Source of the DNA: Mansonella perstans
Lineage: Eukaryota > Nematoda > Chromadorea > Rhabditida > Onchocercidae
NCBI GenBank assembly: GCA_037074765.1
Contig: JBAMDO010000072.1
Span: 178,240 to 242,239, forward strand
Direction of reading: 5' to 3'
Length of the DNA stretch: 64,000 nucleotides
Every line of letters begins with the position of its first letter. Position 1 is the stretch's first letter. The notes under the pieces are model-generated. The model was not told the DNA's origin, ran no database searches, and worked only from the letters and a program-made list of their open reading frames with translations. Shown here piece by piece: positions 46,637 through 59,595 of the stretch. The position numbers were made by a program, and so were the translations under genes.

Positions 46637-46912
46637 ATGAAAAGAAAAAGAGACATTTCTGAAGCATTTCGAAAAATATCTTCGAAAGAATCCAATAACT
46701 CATATGTAGAAGTAAGTAATTACATGTTGAAATTCATGCATTTGGTAATAAATTAATCACTCGATATCATTTCACTCGATATCAAAAGATCGGATTTTAT
46801 TTTTCAGCCTCAAAATCAAATTAATAAAGCTACACTATCAGAATTATGGCAGAGAAATGAAAAAGCAGAATTAGAATTTCAATTGAAAATTATTTTTTCA
46901 AATAAAGTTTAG
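46637..46912 (+). CDS. Hypothetical small two-exon gene, basic start (59 aa)
   Basis: Exon 1 (46637-46711) reads MKRKRDISEAFRKISSKESN and NSYVE, ending GAA/GTAAGT. Exon 2 (46808-46912), after TTTTTCAG, reads PQNQINKATLSELWQRNEKA then ELEFQLKIIFSNKV and stop. Both splice sites are strong, the phase is 0, and the composition is protein-like (charged, amphipathic, coiled-coil-like second half). The KRKR start could be a nuclear localisation signal. I do not recognise it. Confidence 0.4.
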
Positions 46913-49109
46913 CATTTTTATTTCACATTATTTCCTGATTTTAGCACGAATCTTTCTTTCCCGCAAAATAGGAAATAAAAATAAATTTCATTCGTCTCAC
47001 TTAAAAACATTGCAAACATGCGGTAAGGCATGTCTTGTTAAATGATGATGGTATGATAAGGATCTTTGAGGGTTACCATTGTCGATTTATATCTATGGTG
47101 TTATCGAAATCATTGCCAGTCCCACTATTATTACTGTTTTCTCTTCACTCTTTGACTTGTTGAAAAAAAAAAAAAAATTCATGAATTAAAGTTTGCGTTT
47201 CAGATCTATTTCTATGCATTTAGTATGTTAAAGGAAAAGATTACTTTTCTGTCAACAACTTCATAAACATTTCCTTTCTGATAAATTAAAAACAAGAAGA
47301 CACTTTGCGAGGTACTTTTCTTTAATCGCAGGAAGAATACAAGGATTTGAATTGATAACGTATCAGAAGACGAGAAAACTCGTTTTCATCCAAATTTACC
47401 ATTTTAACATATTTCTAACATTAAATTTGTTCTTCGCTAATAATTTTCATATATTTGATAAATTGTACATACAATACATATGAAAAATAACAATTTATCA
47501 CTTTAAAATTCGTCTATAATTGCTTAAATCGAGCTACAGGAATTTTGATGTTAAGGATCATTATCGTTCCTCAGAACTATCCTATCAAAAAACACTGCCT
47601 GAAATATTATTGTTATTAAATACATCATTTGCATGGCTCAGTGGAAATCGTCGAAACATCCTGGAATATTGTTTATAATGTAAAAATGATCATGAATTAA
47701 GCAAAGATTGGTATCACTTTTGTTGGGCCTAATCGCGTTTTTTTTTTTCAATTTGATCATTTACTTGAATGCCATCTGATCATTTGAAATATTCATTTCA
47801 AGTACAGTAACATTCTTATTCATTATCACTAAGATATCCTTTTTCACCAGAATGGAATTATCGACATATGGATACCGTAACCCAAATTGATATGGAAATA
47901 TCTAGCTGATGATGATAACAGTGATAATTGTGACATAATGGCAGAACAATATTGACGATAAATTCGATAATCTAAACAAATGAATGCGCTATGTACCGTT
48001 ACAAAGGATCCATATGGTTTCCATAATTTATGATCCTTTGATGGAAGCGTGTGAACACAATCACGGATTGCTTACGAGCGCAAAATTCTTACAATGATCA
48101 TTGCAAAAGAGAGCATTATGTAAAAGATACACATAGTTATGGTAGGCCAAAGGTGAAGTAGGTCGCATCCTTTGTGTTGCAACGTTTTGTCTGCTAAAAT
48201 TTTAAATGCCACGTGTTATCGGATCTCCAATTTCAAATGCTAATTATAAATTATTAAAGCTCTGAACTAATTCTGCAACTCGGAAATAATTTTTTGTTAT
48301 TGATGAGAGATTCGAGGCTTCAGATTTGAGACCTATAGTCTTTTATGGGCAACCATGTTTTTCCTGAAAAAGCTAAACAAATCTTAAGATCGCAACTCCT
48401 TGCATTTTGCAAAATTGATTCTACAGTTTAGCGGGTTTTAGTACTGACTACTTTTCAAGAATATTAGATTTAAATTAATGATATACCAGATTTAAAGAGC
48501 TTTAAATTAAAGCATTCTTTACCAGATCAAGTCAACACCGCCAACAACAAATTCCTACAATGTTGTCTTGAATTTTAATCTGTTGTTTCTGTTCTCAAAT
48601 ATTGTCTAGAAATAACATCTGACCAATGTACGTACCAAAATGCTAATGTAATGGAAAGTGATTAGCATACAGCAAAACTGTCACCCTCAACAAAATTGAA
48701 AATGTCAACTTACAAATCTTGACAGAATTTAAGTAGATTCTTACAATTTAGATTAAAAAACTAACAGATGTTAATGGGAAGGACAGAAAAAATTTGGCTA
48801 TACCACTGATTTTTGTCAGTACTGTGCTTTAACTTTTCTATGATTTTTGTGGATACGTTGACAAAATCTACAGCCAAAGAAATATGAAGTAGCACAATTG
48901 AACTTCACAGGATCTCAATTTAAAAGCAAAATTCATCTTTTACAATTACTCCTCTATTTGCAGCAAATGCCTTACACTCTCAGACTACCATCGCAATTTT
49001 AAGATTTATTCAAGTAATCCAAACAACCAAAGAGATCAACAAATATCTAGGTTTTCAGAGGATTAATGTTAGAAAATGTTCACGTATCACAATCATGCAT
49101 TAACGAACA
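46913..49109. other. Intergenic, no gene recognised
   Basis: About 2.2 kb of AT-rich sequence with homopolymer runs (for example at 47165-47178 and 47743-47750). I found no pair of splice sites with a convincing frame. An AATAAA (minus strand, 49010-49005) about 100 bases after the mL54 stop is its likely poly(A) signal. Confidence 0.4.
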
Positions 49110-50629
49110 TCAAATTTCATATAACGAAGTTTTCTTTCCTCGATAACCGCTTCTTCGCATTGTCGGCGAATTCTGCAGATTGATAAACTTGTGCTTTAAC
49201 TTTTCTATGCGTTGAATTTGACGCAATTGCCGCTAAAATGAACTTTTCAAAATTTTCTTACAAACATGAGAACATATTAGAAATCCTGTAAACAGACAAA
49301 ATACTGACCAACCGGTACTCTCGCCAATAAAGCCAACCATCAACTTCTGGATCTAAATCTTCCAGTTCTTTTTTTCTTTCCAAATTCAGTTCAAAAAGCC
49401 ACGATGGATATTCAGCATCGGCCAAAATTTTTGGATCTTCTCCACCTATAGTTAATAAATGCTAAATTTAATACGTCGATAGACTAGATTTTTATAAATC
49501 TATAATACGTGGATAGATAGATATTTTATTAACAAGTGCTAAATTTAATAAGTAGATAGATATGGATAAATGGATAGATTTTTTTTCAAACTTTATTTTT
49601 AAATTCGACAAACACACGGTGAACTTTTTTAACTGATTGAACTTTTTGAGATCAAATAACACGATGACTAATACACTAGATTTGCATATGTACAATGAAA
49701 TCAATGCAGAAAACTTCACTGTTTCAGCATACCCTCGAGAAGATAATTTACACAGACACTGGTGCATAGCTTTTCTGTATTCAGATCGATGAAACCTTTA
49801 TCCTCTTTTTCAGGAATAATTTTCGAACTCAATGCTGCATAATTCCTTGATGTTATTAAAAATCCTGAAATAAGCAATTTGATAATTAACCAATTAATCG
49901 AACGATGCATTAACGTACTTGTTCAGTAATCAAATAATGAAATAAGTCAACAAATGTAAAGAAGAATTTAGCAATTAATAATTGAAATCAGAACAAAAAA
50001 AAAAAATTGCATGAACAATTTAGTAGAAAAATTTAAGATAAATAAGCTTTTTTCTTCAATGCTAATCTAATGTAAAACGAACAGAGAACGAATACCGAAT
50101 GAGGGAAAAATTTATGGAAATGCTCGAAGAAATTAAATAAAATGCAACGAATTTATAAGTAAAATAAAATCTCGTCATCATTTTCATGAATTATTTTTTT
50201 TATTCATTAATACAACTGGCAAAGTATTTAAGATTCAATTGCTATGCTAATAAAGTTAAAAAAAAAAAAAAACAATAATGTTTTGAGAGTTCTAAATTTT
50301 AGAATATTAAAACTACAAAAAGAATTATGCACTAATTTCATTCATCAAGCAAAAAAATCTTTGTCAGTTTTTGTCAATAAGACAAGAATAATTTGTGCAG
50401 CAACAATTATTTTTGCAAAATTGCGTTTATACTAGAATTTATACTACAAAGCGTTTATACTACAATTCGCTTGGCAATATTTTGCTTTTCACAAATTTTT
50501 TCATGCAAAAAGCACTAATTACTAATTATAAACAGAAAAACGGAATCACTTACCATAAGTAAATGGAATTTGTTCAGATGATCTCATGCATCGAGACAAA
50601 GCAACTATCGTTTTAGCAAGCATTTTCAT
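49110..50629 (-). CDS. mrpl-54: Mitochondrial ribosomal protein mL54 (155 aa)
   Basis: Exons 50629-50554, 49864-49733, 49445-49309 and 49232-49110, all joined in phase with GTAAGT, GTATGC and GTCAGT donors. The N-terminus MKMLAKTIVALSRCMRSS suits a mitochondrial targeting peptide. Exons 2-3 give TEKLCTSVCVNYLLEGGEDP, then LADAEYPSWLFELNLERKKE and LDPEVDGWLYWREYR, the mL54 signature (D-x-EYPxWLF, LEELDP, YWR). The basic tail ends GYRGKKTSLYEI. mL54 is a protein of the large mitochondrial ribosomal subunit, about 140 aa in other animals, so the gene looks complete. It is transcribed away from EDC3. Confidence 0.88.
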
Positions 50630-51830
50630 CAACACCCTGCTGCTTAGACAACCAATATGATCATCCTGAAACAAATGTGATCATCCTGAAATGTGACCAA
50701 TTTTCAAAAAAAAAAAAATTAATTCAGGATATTATCTACGAAATTATCCTTAAGAATTCATCTTGTTACCCATTATTGAGTTTTGTAGACAGTGGTTCAT
50801 TATAACCTAAGTAGTTCCAAATGAAGGAAAAATATTTTCATATCAGGTCTTTCAACCTGTAGCCCAGTTTGATACAATGTAAAACAACGCGTCTAAAATC
50901 ATCTAATGGTTTTCACGTGTATCACGTGTAGCGATGATTTTTTAAGTCTTAAAAGTGTGGGTCAGGTAAAAATAGTAGGAAGTTGATCGTTTAAGGTTAT
51001 CCATAACAAAGAATGAATGCATCATAGAGCATTGTGTTTGTTGTTGAGATCATTTCTCTTACTACAGCATTCACAAATCTATCTTGTTATTTCACCTCAT
51101 TTATGTTCGTAATTACTTTAGGTAATTCAATCACTTTGATATTTATGAGTATCTCATACTTACTGGATCACTGATCTTATAGATTTGTTTGCCAGAATTG
51201 ATAAAATCTCCTTTTTAGTGCCACTCTTTAGGGCTTGATCTTGTATTTATCTTTATATAGATCATTGCGATCTGATACGATCTGATAAGAAATGCCCACT
51301 TATTGATCATATCTGCGATCACAAAGTTATCTATCGATTTGGAATAGTTAGAATGTATTTTTGTGTTCTTATCATCATTTCTTGCAATTCGAATCAGATT
51401 ACTTACATTTTTAATGTAAGTAATCTGATTAGAGTTGAATTGACAAATTTGCTCTTCACAGCATATTTTTTCATTTTTTCCACATTCTCGAAATCATTAA
51501 ACTTTTGCATTACTTCTTCATTACATATCTCTGAACTTTGGTAGAAATTACATTCGACCTGCTCGAATACTTTTAGACAATAATTTCGCAAAATTTCAGA
51601 AATTCTTTAGAAATTCTTACCAAAGCATTCTCTGAGCTTTCATTTCAAATTTCATTTTTAACTTTCGGATAGGGAAGAGTAGAAGGTAATCCGTGAGTGG
51701 CAATCGAATTTTTTGTAATCTTCATGCTTGTTATAGGAAAATTCACTTATTTCAGCTATTTATTTTATTATTTTATATTTAAAGTTTTTTCTAATATAGA
51801 GGAGCTTATTTTTCACGAAATATAAAAATT
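50630..51830. promoter_or_regulatory. Divergent promoter interval, mL54 / EDC3
   Basis: 1.2 kb between two outward-facing housekeeping genes. It holds a perfect 18-bp hairpin at 51392-51430. A minus-strand open stretch of 62 codons (51591-51403, with several Cys/Glu/Lys) runs into that hairpin and has no splice partner I could find, so I do not call it a gene. Confidence 0.4.
51392..51430. repeat. Perfect inverted repeat, 18-bp arms, 3-base loop
   Basis: AATCAGATTACTTACATT, three T, then its exact reverse complement. Each arm carries GTAAGT or its complement, so donor-like motifs occur on both strands. It could form a strong hairpin in RNA or DNA. Confidence 0.95.
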
Positions 51831-51836
51831 GTTCAG
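51825..51836 (+). promoter_or_regulatory. Probable trans-splice acceptor of EDC3
   Basis: AAAATTGTTCAG ends 16 bases before the EDC3 ATG with no upstream exon in frame. In nematodes this layout normally marks spliced-leader addition. Inferred from position and motif only. Confidence 0.5.
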
Positions 51837-51852
51837 ATCAATCACAATACTA

Positions 51853-54800
51853 ATGACCGACGTTGGACGAGTAGTAACATTGAATATGAGAAATGGTAAA
51901 TGTATTCAGGGACGAATCAAATCCGTTGATACGAATAAACGGATTGTACTCGTAGAGCGACCATTTTTGTATGATTTTTTTTTCTCTCTCTCTTTGTTTA
52001 TTTCTTATTTGAGATTTATTTGGGAAATTTAATTTTGAAGCAATCTGTCTCGATGTCCAGTGTGTCGCACTGAAGTAATGAATTTTATTTCTATTTTTTT
52101 TTTTTTCATTTGGAATCTGAATAATGAATGAAAAGCAAGTCTTTTTGCAGAAATGGTAAGCCAATGGGTGGACATGAAAGAAAGTTTCCGATCAGCTCGA
52201 TTCTTTCTTTTCGAATTTTGGATGTTGAGACTGAAACAAAAAATGGAAAGGTGAGATTGGAAAACAGTTTATGAAACAAAGATGAAAATAAAAGAGATCA
52301 TTCATGATTGGAAAATCTTTGAGCAGTTTTATATATAAGTATATAAGTTTCCAGATTTTTTTCATAATTTTATAAGCGGAATAGTTGAATTCGAATCACA
52401 TCAGGAGTTGATTGATCGCAAAAGTGCTCATAAAATCTGATTTCAAACGATTTATATAATTCAGGTCATTTCTGAAAGAACCACTGCAGAGTTGATGGAT
52501 ATTGCTGACGATGCTGTAGCTTTGAAAGGAGTCAAAACTGAACCAGCTGTATGTCCTACCAGTGTTCAAAAACCTTTAATTGTATCGCATGTTGCTAATG
52601 ACCGTACATCGGCAAAAACAGTAAAAAATTCGAGGACGGTACATCGAGTAAATTCCAAAAAGGAACCAGCCGAAACAGCTATAAATGTTCACAAGAATAC
52701 TTGTATTACTGGTATCGCTACAGTTTCTGCGTTTACTAATGCATCATTCCATGCAAATCAGCAACAGCAGTTGCCTTGTTCTTCTCCCTCCGGTTCGTCC
52801 TGTTCATCAGTAATAATCAAACCATTGTAAGTTTTTTTTTTTTTTTTTTTTTTTGTTATATTAAGTAATAATTGAGGGAAATCTCCCAACAGATGCTTTG
52901 CTTGCTTAAAGTGAAGTTTTTGTTTTTATTTTAGTTTTTGCGCTTTAACTTCTTGCTTGAGCCATTTTTTTATGCTATCAATATTTGTCATTAATTTTTT
53001 TTAGAGTAAAATTAGGCCATACACGTGGAACTTGCACTTCAAGTTCGAGACGTTTTCCTGCAAATTCTGGTGAATCGAAATTACTATCATTTGCAACTGG
53101 CCTTTCACACAGGGGAAGACGAAGTAACCATATATTTATTTATATGTGCTCATGCTTTGATTTGGAAGGATACGCTGTAAAACAGCGAAGGTACACTGGA
53201 TATAGATTAAGGTGTACATTATTAGGTCATGTAAATAAGTCATTTTTTTCAAATGTTTATGGAATACTTATTTAGCGAAGCCAATTTTAGGTCGTGGACA
53301 CAGTGGGATATCGGATTCAGATGCTATTAGTCAGAACAATCGAGATAGAAAAATGAATGAGGATCTTATCAAACCGATTGATTTTGATTTAAATGAGGAT
53401 TTTGATTTTGAAAAAAATTTGGAGATTTTTCGAAATCATGTGAGTTGTATTTCTGTTTACTTTGATGTGGTTTTCTATTTCGTTTTATGAAATCATTTCA
53501 AGTTGTTCATTTATATGAGCATTCAAGACAGTAGACCATTTAATGATTCTTCGGGCAGGAAATTCATCCTTTCCAAATTATTCTGCTGAAATTTTTGTCG
53601 TTTTCATTATTATGTTAGTTATTTATATTGTCAGCAGCTCATTCTTTATAGTTAATGACTGCTTTTTTCCTAGGACACCATTCAGTTCATCAATGAAAAA
53701 TTTTTTAATGCAACAGGAAAGAAATGTGAAAATTTCCGAGCAGAAGGAAATCTCAGCGCTAGGGACGCAGTTTGCTCACAGAAATTACGAGCATTTCGAA
53801 AATGTCATTTCGGATCCATCGAGGGTTACGTCGTGGACAATGAAGACGCACGATCAGTTTACTGCAGCGCATTTTGAAAAAACAGCAGATGGACAACGGA
53901 TTCCGTTTTTAAAACCCTGTGATAAAGAAAAGTTTTTGCAGGTCAGTTTTAAATATAATTTTGCATTTTTTTTAGATGTAAATTACTTTCGAGTTTAGTT
54001 TCCACTTTATGTCGTGTTGAGCAATTTGGTAAGTTAGTGCACGATATTCTATGAAAAAATGTTTTCAAAACTGATTAAACCATTTTGTTTGATATTGTTA
54101 CCTGTTCAATCAACAGACCATTACTCTGCATTTTTCCCTGTAACGTAATTGTTTTAGAGAGCTGAGCCTTATTTGGGAAGTGATATATTCCATATAATGA
54201 TCGCTGATCGTTTAATGATGTTTATTTGGAGCATTATTGATAGGTAAGCTTTATTTTTGTTTGTTTTTTTTCTTTTTTTTCTCTTTATGGACTTTGTAAT
54301 ATTTTAATAATGCAGAAATTACAGTGTGGTTTCTATCATATATCATATATATGTATATATATATATATGGCTTCCTGCCTACTTGTCCTCTTTTCTATAT
54401 ATATATATATATATATATTGAACCTACTGTTCAATAACAGTACTGATATTATCTGATGATTTTGAGATAACTTGTAATTCTAACTTTGGTTTGACATCAT
54501 ACTACTTGCTTTTTTAAAGAAAAAAAGTTGCTTTTAAAAACATTGCAATGAAAGTGTCTAAGAACTGGTATTTTTTTCTTTTTATAATTGTACTTTTTCT
54601 ACAGATAAAGCATTCAGTAGAAAAGTCATATGTAAAGGAAAAAAGATTTTCTTTAAGTTGAAGAAAGTAAATCCTTTTTTTAACACTGTTGAGTGATAGA
54701 GATCCTAAAATTGCGCAGGAATGTTGAAGTTTTGAAAAACATTTCAAATAACAAAAGCTTAATATGCAAAACTGTGCGGAATCTTAATAGATAGGAGAAA

Positions 54801-56079
54801 AAGTTATTATGATCTAAATGGTTTTTGGATGGTTGCTTTTTTTGTATACAAAAGTTCTTAAATTATAGGTTTGAAATAATGGTTAGTCAAATAGTTGTAT
54901 TAGATTCAGCAGCGGTTAATACTTTCTTGACAACGATGTTTTTGCGCCACATCTCAAACAGAGCTTGCCAGACAGTTGTATATTCATGCTTACTTGGCCA
55001 GTACAATTTACCACACGTTCTTCAAGTTCATGATGTACAAGAGCTTCCGAAACATGATGTTCAGGTAATTGTTTTTGTTTTCGTTTCTGCGCGTTCTGGA
55101 ATGTCATAGTATGATGTGAAGCCATTTTGCTGATGAAAGAGAAATTGAGCTTCTTGAGTCGCTGTTGTTTTCAAGGAGTTTGTGATAATTCTCGCTTTTC
55201 AAATTAGCATGCACTGATGCCTGTGAAATTGGAATAAGTTTGACTTTCCAGTCCTGTAAGCTTAATTACAATTTCATTAATTGCTGATAAACTTAGGTAA
55301 AAAAATTCCTCCATTATTCTTTGTCACGGAATTGCTGCCTTTTAAAAAATTTTTTTCCTCTCAAGAAGTTTTTTAATAAAAAAAAAGATGGAAATGTAAT
55401 TGCGTGTGATTTCTCGGATTTCTGGTTCAATGCATTACAGCTTATCGTCGTTCTGGGCCCTTTACTGCTGGAAAGTGTTAAGGAATGGATAAAGAATTTG
55501 TGGTCATCAGCCCATTTGATTTGTATAGAAAAACCACCAGAACTCATCAAAAATGAACATACGTTGATGGTCGGTATTGGAACTGAAAACGATGATTGTA
55601 AGTTCTTAAGTCCTTTAATCGTAGGGTCTGACGAGTTTCTTTAAGATCTATGATATTTACAGTAAAAATTCATTTATTTCTGATGCTATGTAGGTTGAAG
55701 TCATCTACCATCATTTATGCGGTATCCATATTGTAGTGAAGATATTGTCTTCGATGCCTTTAAGACTTTTTTCTCATAGAATTTCAGTTGACTTATTGAT
55801 CAACGTTGCAGAAGTACAATTTACTGTAGTAATTTTGTACTGTTTACAGTGAGTTGTTTTTGTATTTTAAAAGTGTTGTTAAATTGACTTCATTCACAAC
55901 TTAAAATCCCGTATGCTACAAATATTGTTTTAAATCTTTTCATTGTAGTTCCAATTCAAAGGAACTCAAATAATCTGCGTGCTGTCGCAGATATTGGAAT
56001 ACCATTTGCCTGGATGGATGCTGAATCTGCTGCTTGTCTTTCGCGTGCATTTGCCACACAAAATATTGTTTTATGTTAA
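51853..56079 (+). CDS. edc-3: Enhancer of mRNA decapping 3 (EDC3), ~565 aa
   Basis: Ten exons: 51853-51968, 52151-52250, 52465-52826, 53005-53123, 53276-53439, 53674-53941, 54158-54243, 54869-55064, 55441-55597 and 55949-56079. The LSm domain (about residues 1-75: DVGRVVTLNMRNGKCIQGRI, VERPF, FPISSILSFRILDVE) is followed by a Ser/Thr-rich linker, the FDF motif (DFDLNEDFDFEKNLEIF, about 270-285) and a YjeF_N-like half with KHDVQ then LIVVLGPLLLESVKEW, ending ADIGIP. EDC3 scaffolds the decapping complex in P-bodies through DCP1/DCP2 and the DDX6 helicase. Human EDC3 is 508 aa. All junctions fit in phase except exon 6, which needs one base fewer; the A5T6 run at 53696-53706 is the likely place. 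The ATG at 51853 fits the LSm start. Confidence 0.85.
54339..54420. repeat. Paired (TA)n runs in EDC3 intron 7
   Basis: Two AT-dinucleotide runs flank about 25 bases of unique sequence (CTTCCTGCCTACTTGTCC). Such runs are self-complementary and can form a stem-loop. Confidence 0.9.
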
Positions 56080-57038
56080 GGAAATTGTTGGCTGGATTGC
56101 TTCACAAATTGTATTTTTTATTTTTCTATCAGGAATTCGCAGATAGTAATCGCCTTAAACTACTTTAAATATTTTTCTGCATTATAGTAGTTATTGACTT
56201 TCTGTCTCGAAATTTATGGTTCTTTTATATTCTCAGTTTCTGATTGTGTCCCAGTAAAATTCTATGGCATGAATTTTTTATGTTTTTTTATTATTGTCTT
56301 ATCATTTTTTTCATGTCTTTTTTTGCAGTTGTCTTGAATCTAGATTACTAATTACTTCATCAGACATAATGTCAAGAACGAGATTGTTCACGTCGATATC
56401 TCACAGTGATATTAAACATTTAGATTGATTCTCTGATGTGTCACATAAATATTTTGTTACATCTGCTAGTTTTTTTGACTTATTATCTGTATTGCTAATG
56501 TTTGTTGTTTTTATTATTCTAGCCAAAATTTTATTTAATTATGTTATTCTTTTTTTTGAAAAGTAGCTGGGCTGCTTGAAAATTTTGAACATTTGTTCGA
56601 TAAAAGGTCTGTTTATTTTGTGTTTTCTGGAAATAAAAAAGGTCCAATTCAAATTTCTTGTGTCAATGCAATGTTATTTTTGGTTTTGACTGAATGTCTG
56701 ATAGATTGGATGTTTTTCGTTTCCTATTGAATTATTTGATGGATGCAGATTAATGAATTTATGGAACGTTTGCATGTGTGGTTGAAAAGTAATACATTCG
56801 TTCGCTACGCAATGATTCTAATTTCATGGGAGTTGAATAAGAAATGTTAGCATATAAAGAACAGTGATAAATATAAATTGTCCTTAGAGCGATGGAACTG
56901 CCATGGATAAGTTTGGATGTTGTGCTTCGAGCGCTAATATCTAAATTTTTGAGTATTAATAATTTTTTTTCAGGAATGTACAAACGAGGTTTGAAATGTC
57001 TCCATTTTAATTTCTTTTTTTGCGGTTATTACTTAAAA
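56080..57038. other. EDC3-TMEM170 intergenic region
   Basis: T-rich sequence. An acceptor-like TTTTTTTTCAG ends at about 56974, 65 bases before the TMEM170 start I prefer. It could take a spliced leader, in which case the in-frame ATG at about 56977 would be an alternative start. An AATAAA near 56632 may serve EDC3. Confidence 0.4.
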
Positions 57039-58389
57039 ATGACTGCCGCACATTTTTCAATTTTTGCGGCGGAAGTAAATAGTACTGCAAAGTAAGTTTT
57101 TGTTTTTAAATGACTATGAAATAAAGATGCGTAAAAGCAGCTGAACTTTACTTTATTCTCTATGATGCTTTATTCAGAAGTCATAATTTTTCAATGCATA
57201 GTTGAAAGGTTGAATGTTGAAATTTCAGAACAAGCAATTATTCGTTGTGGAAAGTGTTAACCTTAAGTAGCGAAGATATATCGTCGTTTTGGGAAATGTT
57301 CCTTGGAATTACGCTATGGATGTTCATTTCATATGTATTTGTTTATATTATTGTTGCATTAATTTCAATGATTATGTTGCGGAATCATCCATGGATGTTT
57401 ATTTATGCAGCTTCTATATTTGGTTAGTTCATTAAATTTCGTTGCCTAGCTGAACATAATACTTTTTGGTTTATTAGCATCATATAAGGTCTATCGTACT
57501 GGTGTCTAAACATGTTTATTTCCATTTCCTCATTTTCTTGAACAGAACTCGAGTAAAATTATGCTGAAATCCTGTCCCATTTTGCATGCTTGAAGACGAG
57601 TACGTCATTCAGCGCAATATAATGTGCTTTTCATCTTGGTTATTTTAATATTTTTGACTGCATTCACTTTTTTCAAAATTTTTCAAAACTTCATTTGAAT
57701 TTGTGGAATTATTCGACCGCTTTGACCAGTTATAGGAAATTATTTGACTGCGTCGAATTGACATGTACATGCTTTTAAATCAATATATCTTAAAATAACT
57801 CATTTATTAGGAAGACATAACGTTAAAACTTGTGGTTTATATTCACCTTTGCATTGAAAAAACAATGCAACAAATTAAGTTAGTGTTCATTAAATTTTTA
57901 TCTTAAAATTAAATGAACACCGACTTATCACTAAATGATGCAGAAAATAGGGGTTTTCCAGATTTTACTACATTGCATCTCGTTCATCGGAGGGAAGTGG
58001 GTGAAGTTAGCAGTTTAATCAGTCATTTAAAACTCTCCATTGTTTTACGCATTAACAATTGCTGACCATATATGATAAATGGTCTAGCATTATTCAGCAC
58101 TATTTGCCATTAGCTGCAGATATTGGAATAATTTAATACATGCTTAAATTTTACAGAATTTGTGTTATTTGACAATTTTAATTTGCTCAGAATGTCCAGT
58201 TATGACAGCATTTCAGGCATGGCAGTATTAGGCCCTGCAACTGTTGGCGCGCTAACAAGTGCTTCAATAGCTTTAATGTTTACGTCAGCTGATAAAGCAA
58301 TTAGTTGCTGGCATTGCATGGTACTTGGTTCAGCACAAACACTCGCCGTCGTGATTATCAGTTTCTCAAGAATCTTAGCTACTCTCTAA
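57039..58389 (+). CDS. tmem170: TMEM170 family membrane protein (139 aa)
   Basis: Exons 57039-57091, 57229-57422 and 58217-58389, joined in phase (2, then 1). The short N-terminus MTAAHFSIFAAEVNSTAKTS is followed by FWEMFLGITLWMFISYVFVY (TM1 and the family W-x-x-x-x-x-x-W pattern), RNHPWMFIYAASIFG, then MAVLGPATVGALTSASIALM (TM2-3, matching the GPITAGILTSAAIA motif) and a final helix ending VVIISFSRILATL, almost the same as the human end (VSFLRILATL). Human TMEM170A has 144 residues. TMEM170A is linked to ER sheet and nuclear envelope shape. The start could lie upstream at an in-frame ATG near 56977. Next gene upstream on the same strand is EDC3. Confidence 0.87.
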
Positions 58390-59577
58390 CGTTTCTCTTT
58401 TTTGCGAAATCGGCGATGTATAAGTATGGATTTGTGATCAGTGTGTCTTGTTGTGATTTTCAATTACGGATACAGTATTTTTCGACCAGGGAAAAGTTTT
58501 AGGTTCTGCATTTGATATACTGAAATACCTGAACAGTGAGCAGTGAAATTTTCTCGTGCAAGTTTAAATTATATATAATAATAGCTTATTTTTGGATTTC
58601 TGGACTTCCAGAACTCTGTTGCGATATTTTTCCTGGAATTTGCAAGGTTGTTGGGAGTTTCTGAGGGCAACAAGCAGCAATTAACTTTAGAATAATATGT
58701 GTTATGTATTCTATTATTCAAGTTGATGATGTATAGATTCTATTTTTTGGTTTTTCATTTTCAGTCATAATTTTTTGTAACATCTCATTTTTTTTGTTTC
58801 ATTGTATTTCCTGTTGATGTTCATAATTTTCCGTTCTTTTTTTCATGATTGCATGCGAATTTTAAGGACAGTTTTTCGAATTATCAGAGGAAAAAATACA
58901 AAATTGAATGGAAAGATGGATGCTCTTCAAATGGAATATCCTGTGCTGTGCTTATGGAAGGAATTTTCTAGGCTAGATGGATTCGGTACCTAATCAACGA
59001 CGAACAATGTTCAGGGCATCGAAAACATTGAACCATACTTAACTTTTTTTACCTAGCGTGATATAGCCTGTTCTTCAAAAAACCTCATAAAACCAGATTG
59101 TTTAATACGACCTTTTGTCTTTCAAATATTGTGGCATTGATTTCAGAATTACTTGACTTTAATTATTTAGCATAGTTAAAGTATAAGTAACAATTCTGAG
59201 CACTGTAATTTTAGAGCAAATAATTCTCCTGGTAAACAATTAAATCACTGATTTTACCGAATAAATGAATTTTGACTTTGGAGATTGAAATATATTGCTA
59301 TAAGTAATATTCGAAGAAATATTCCATTTACGAATTGATGTTATTGTTACGGATCTATATTTGATATTGAAGCGTATGATTTAAAAACAATGGAACTAAA
59401 GAAGTCATGCATTAATTGCAAATGAAGATTCAAAAACAACATAAATGGAGGAGATATTAGTGGCCATTTTACGAATAAGGATGGATTCTTGTTGATCGTT
59501 TTCCTCGGAAAACTGTTTTAACTTTTCAACGCTAAACACAATTAATTCGGTGCAGGAATTAATTCCTTAATTCATTT
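58390..59577. other. TMEM170-RPA12 intergenic region
   Basis: About 1.2 kb, T-rich. A 63-codon open stretch at 58802-58993 has no family features or splice partners. An AATAAA lies near 59262. No gene supported. Confidence 0.4.
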
Positions 59578-59585
59578 TATTTTAG
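59575..59585 (+). promoter_or_regulatory. Probable trans-splice acceptor of RPA12
   Basis: A TTTTATTTTAG acceptor ends 10 bases before the RPA12 ATG with no in-frame upstream exon, the usual place for spliced-leader addition in nematodes. Confidence 0.5.
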
Positions 59586-59595
59586 GCAGAATTGG

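Noticed and set aside
53543..53673. Hydrophobic start of a 151-codon ORF before EDC3 exon 6
   Set aside because: It is the intron read in frame with the exon. A CCTAG acceptor and the EDC3 context show that coding begins at 53674.
54514..54747. 77-codon minus ORF inside EDC3 intron 7
   Set aside because: AT-rich chance frame within an intron whose flanking exons are well supported.
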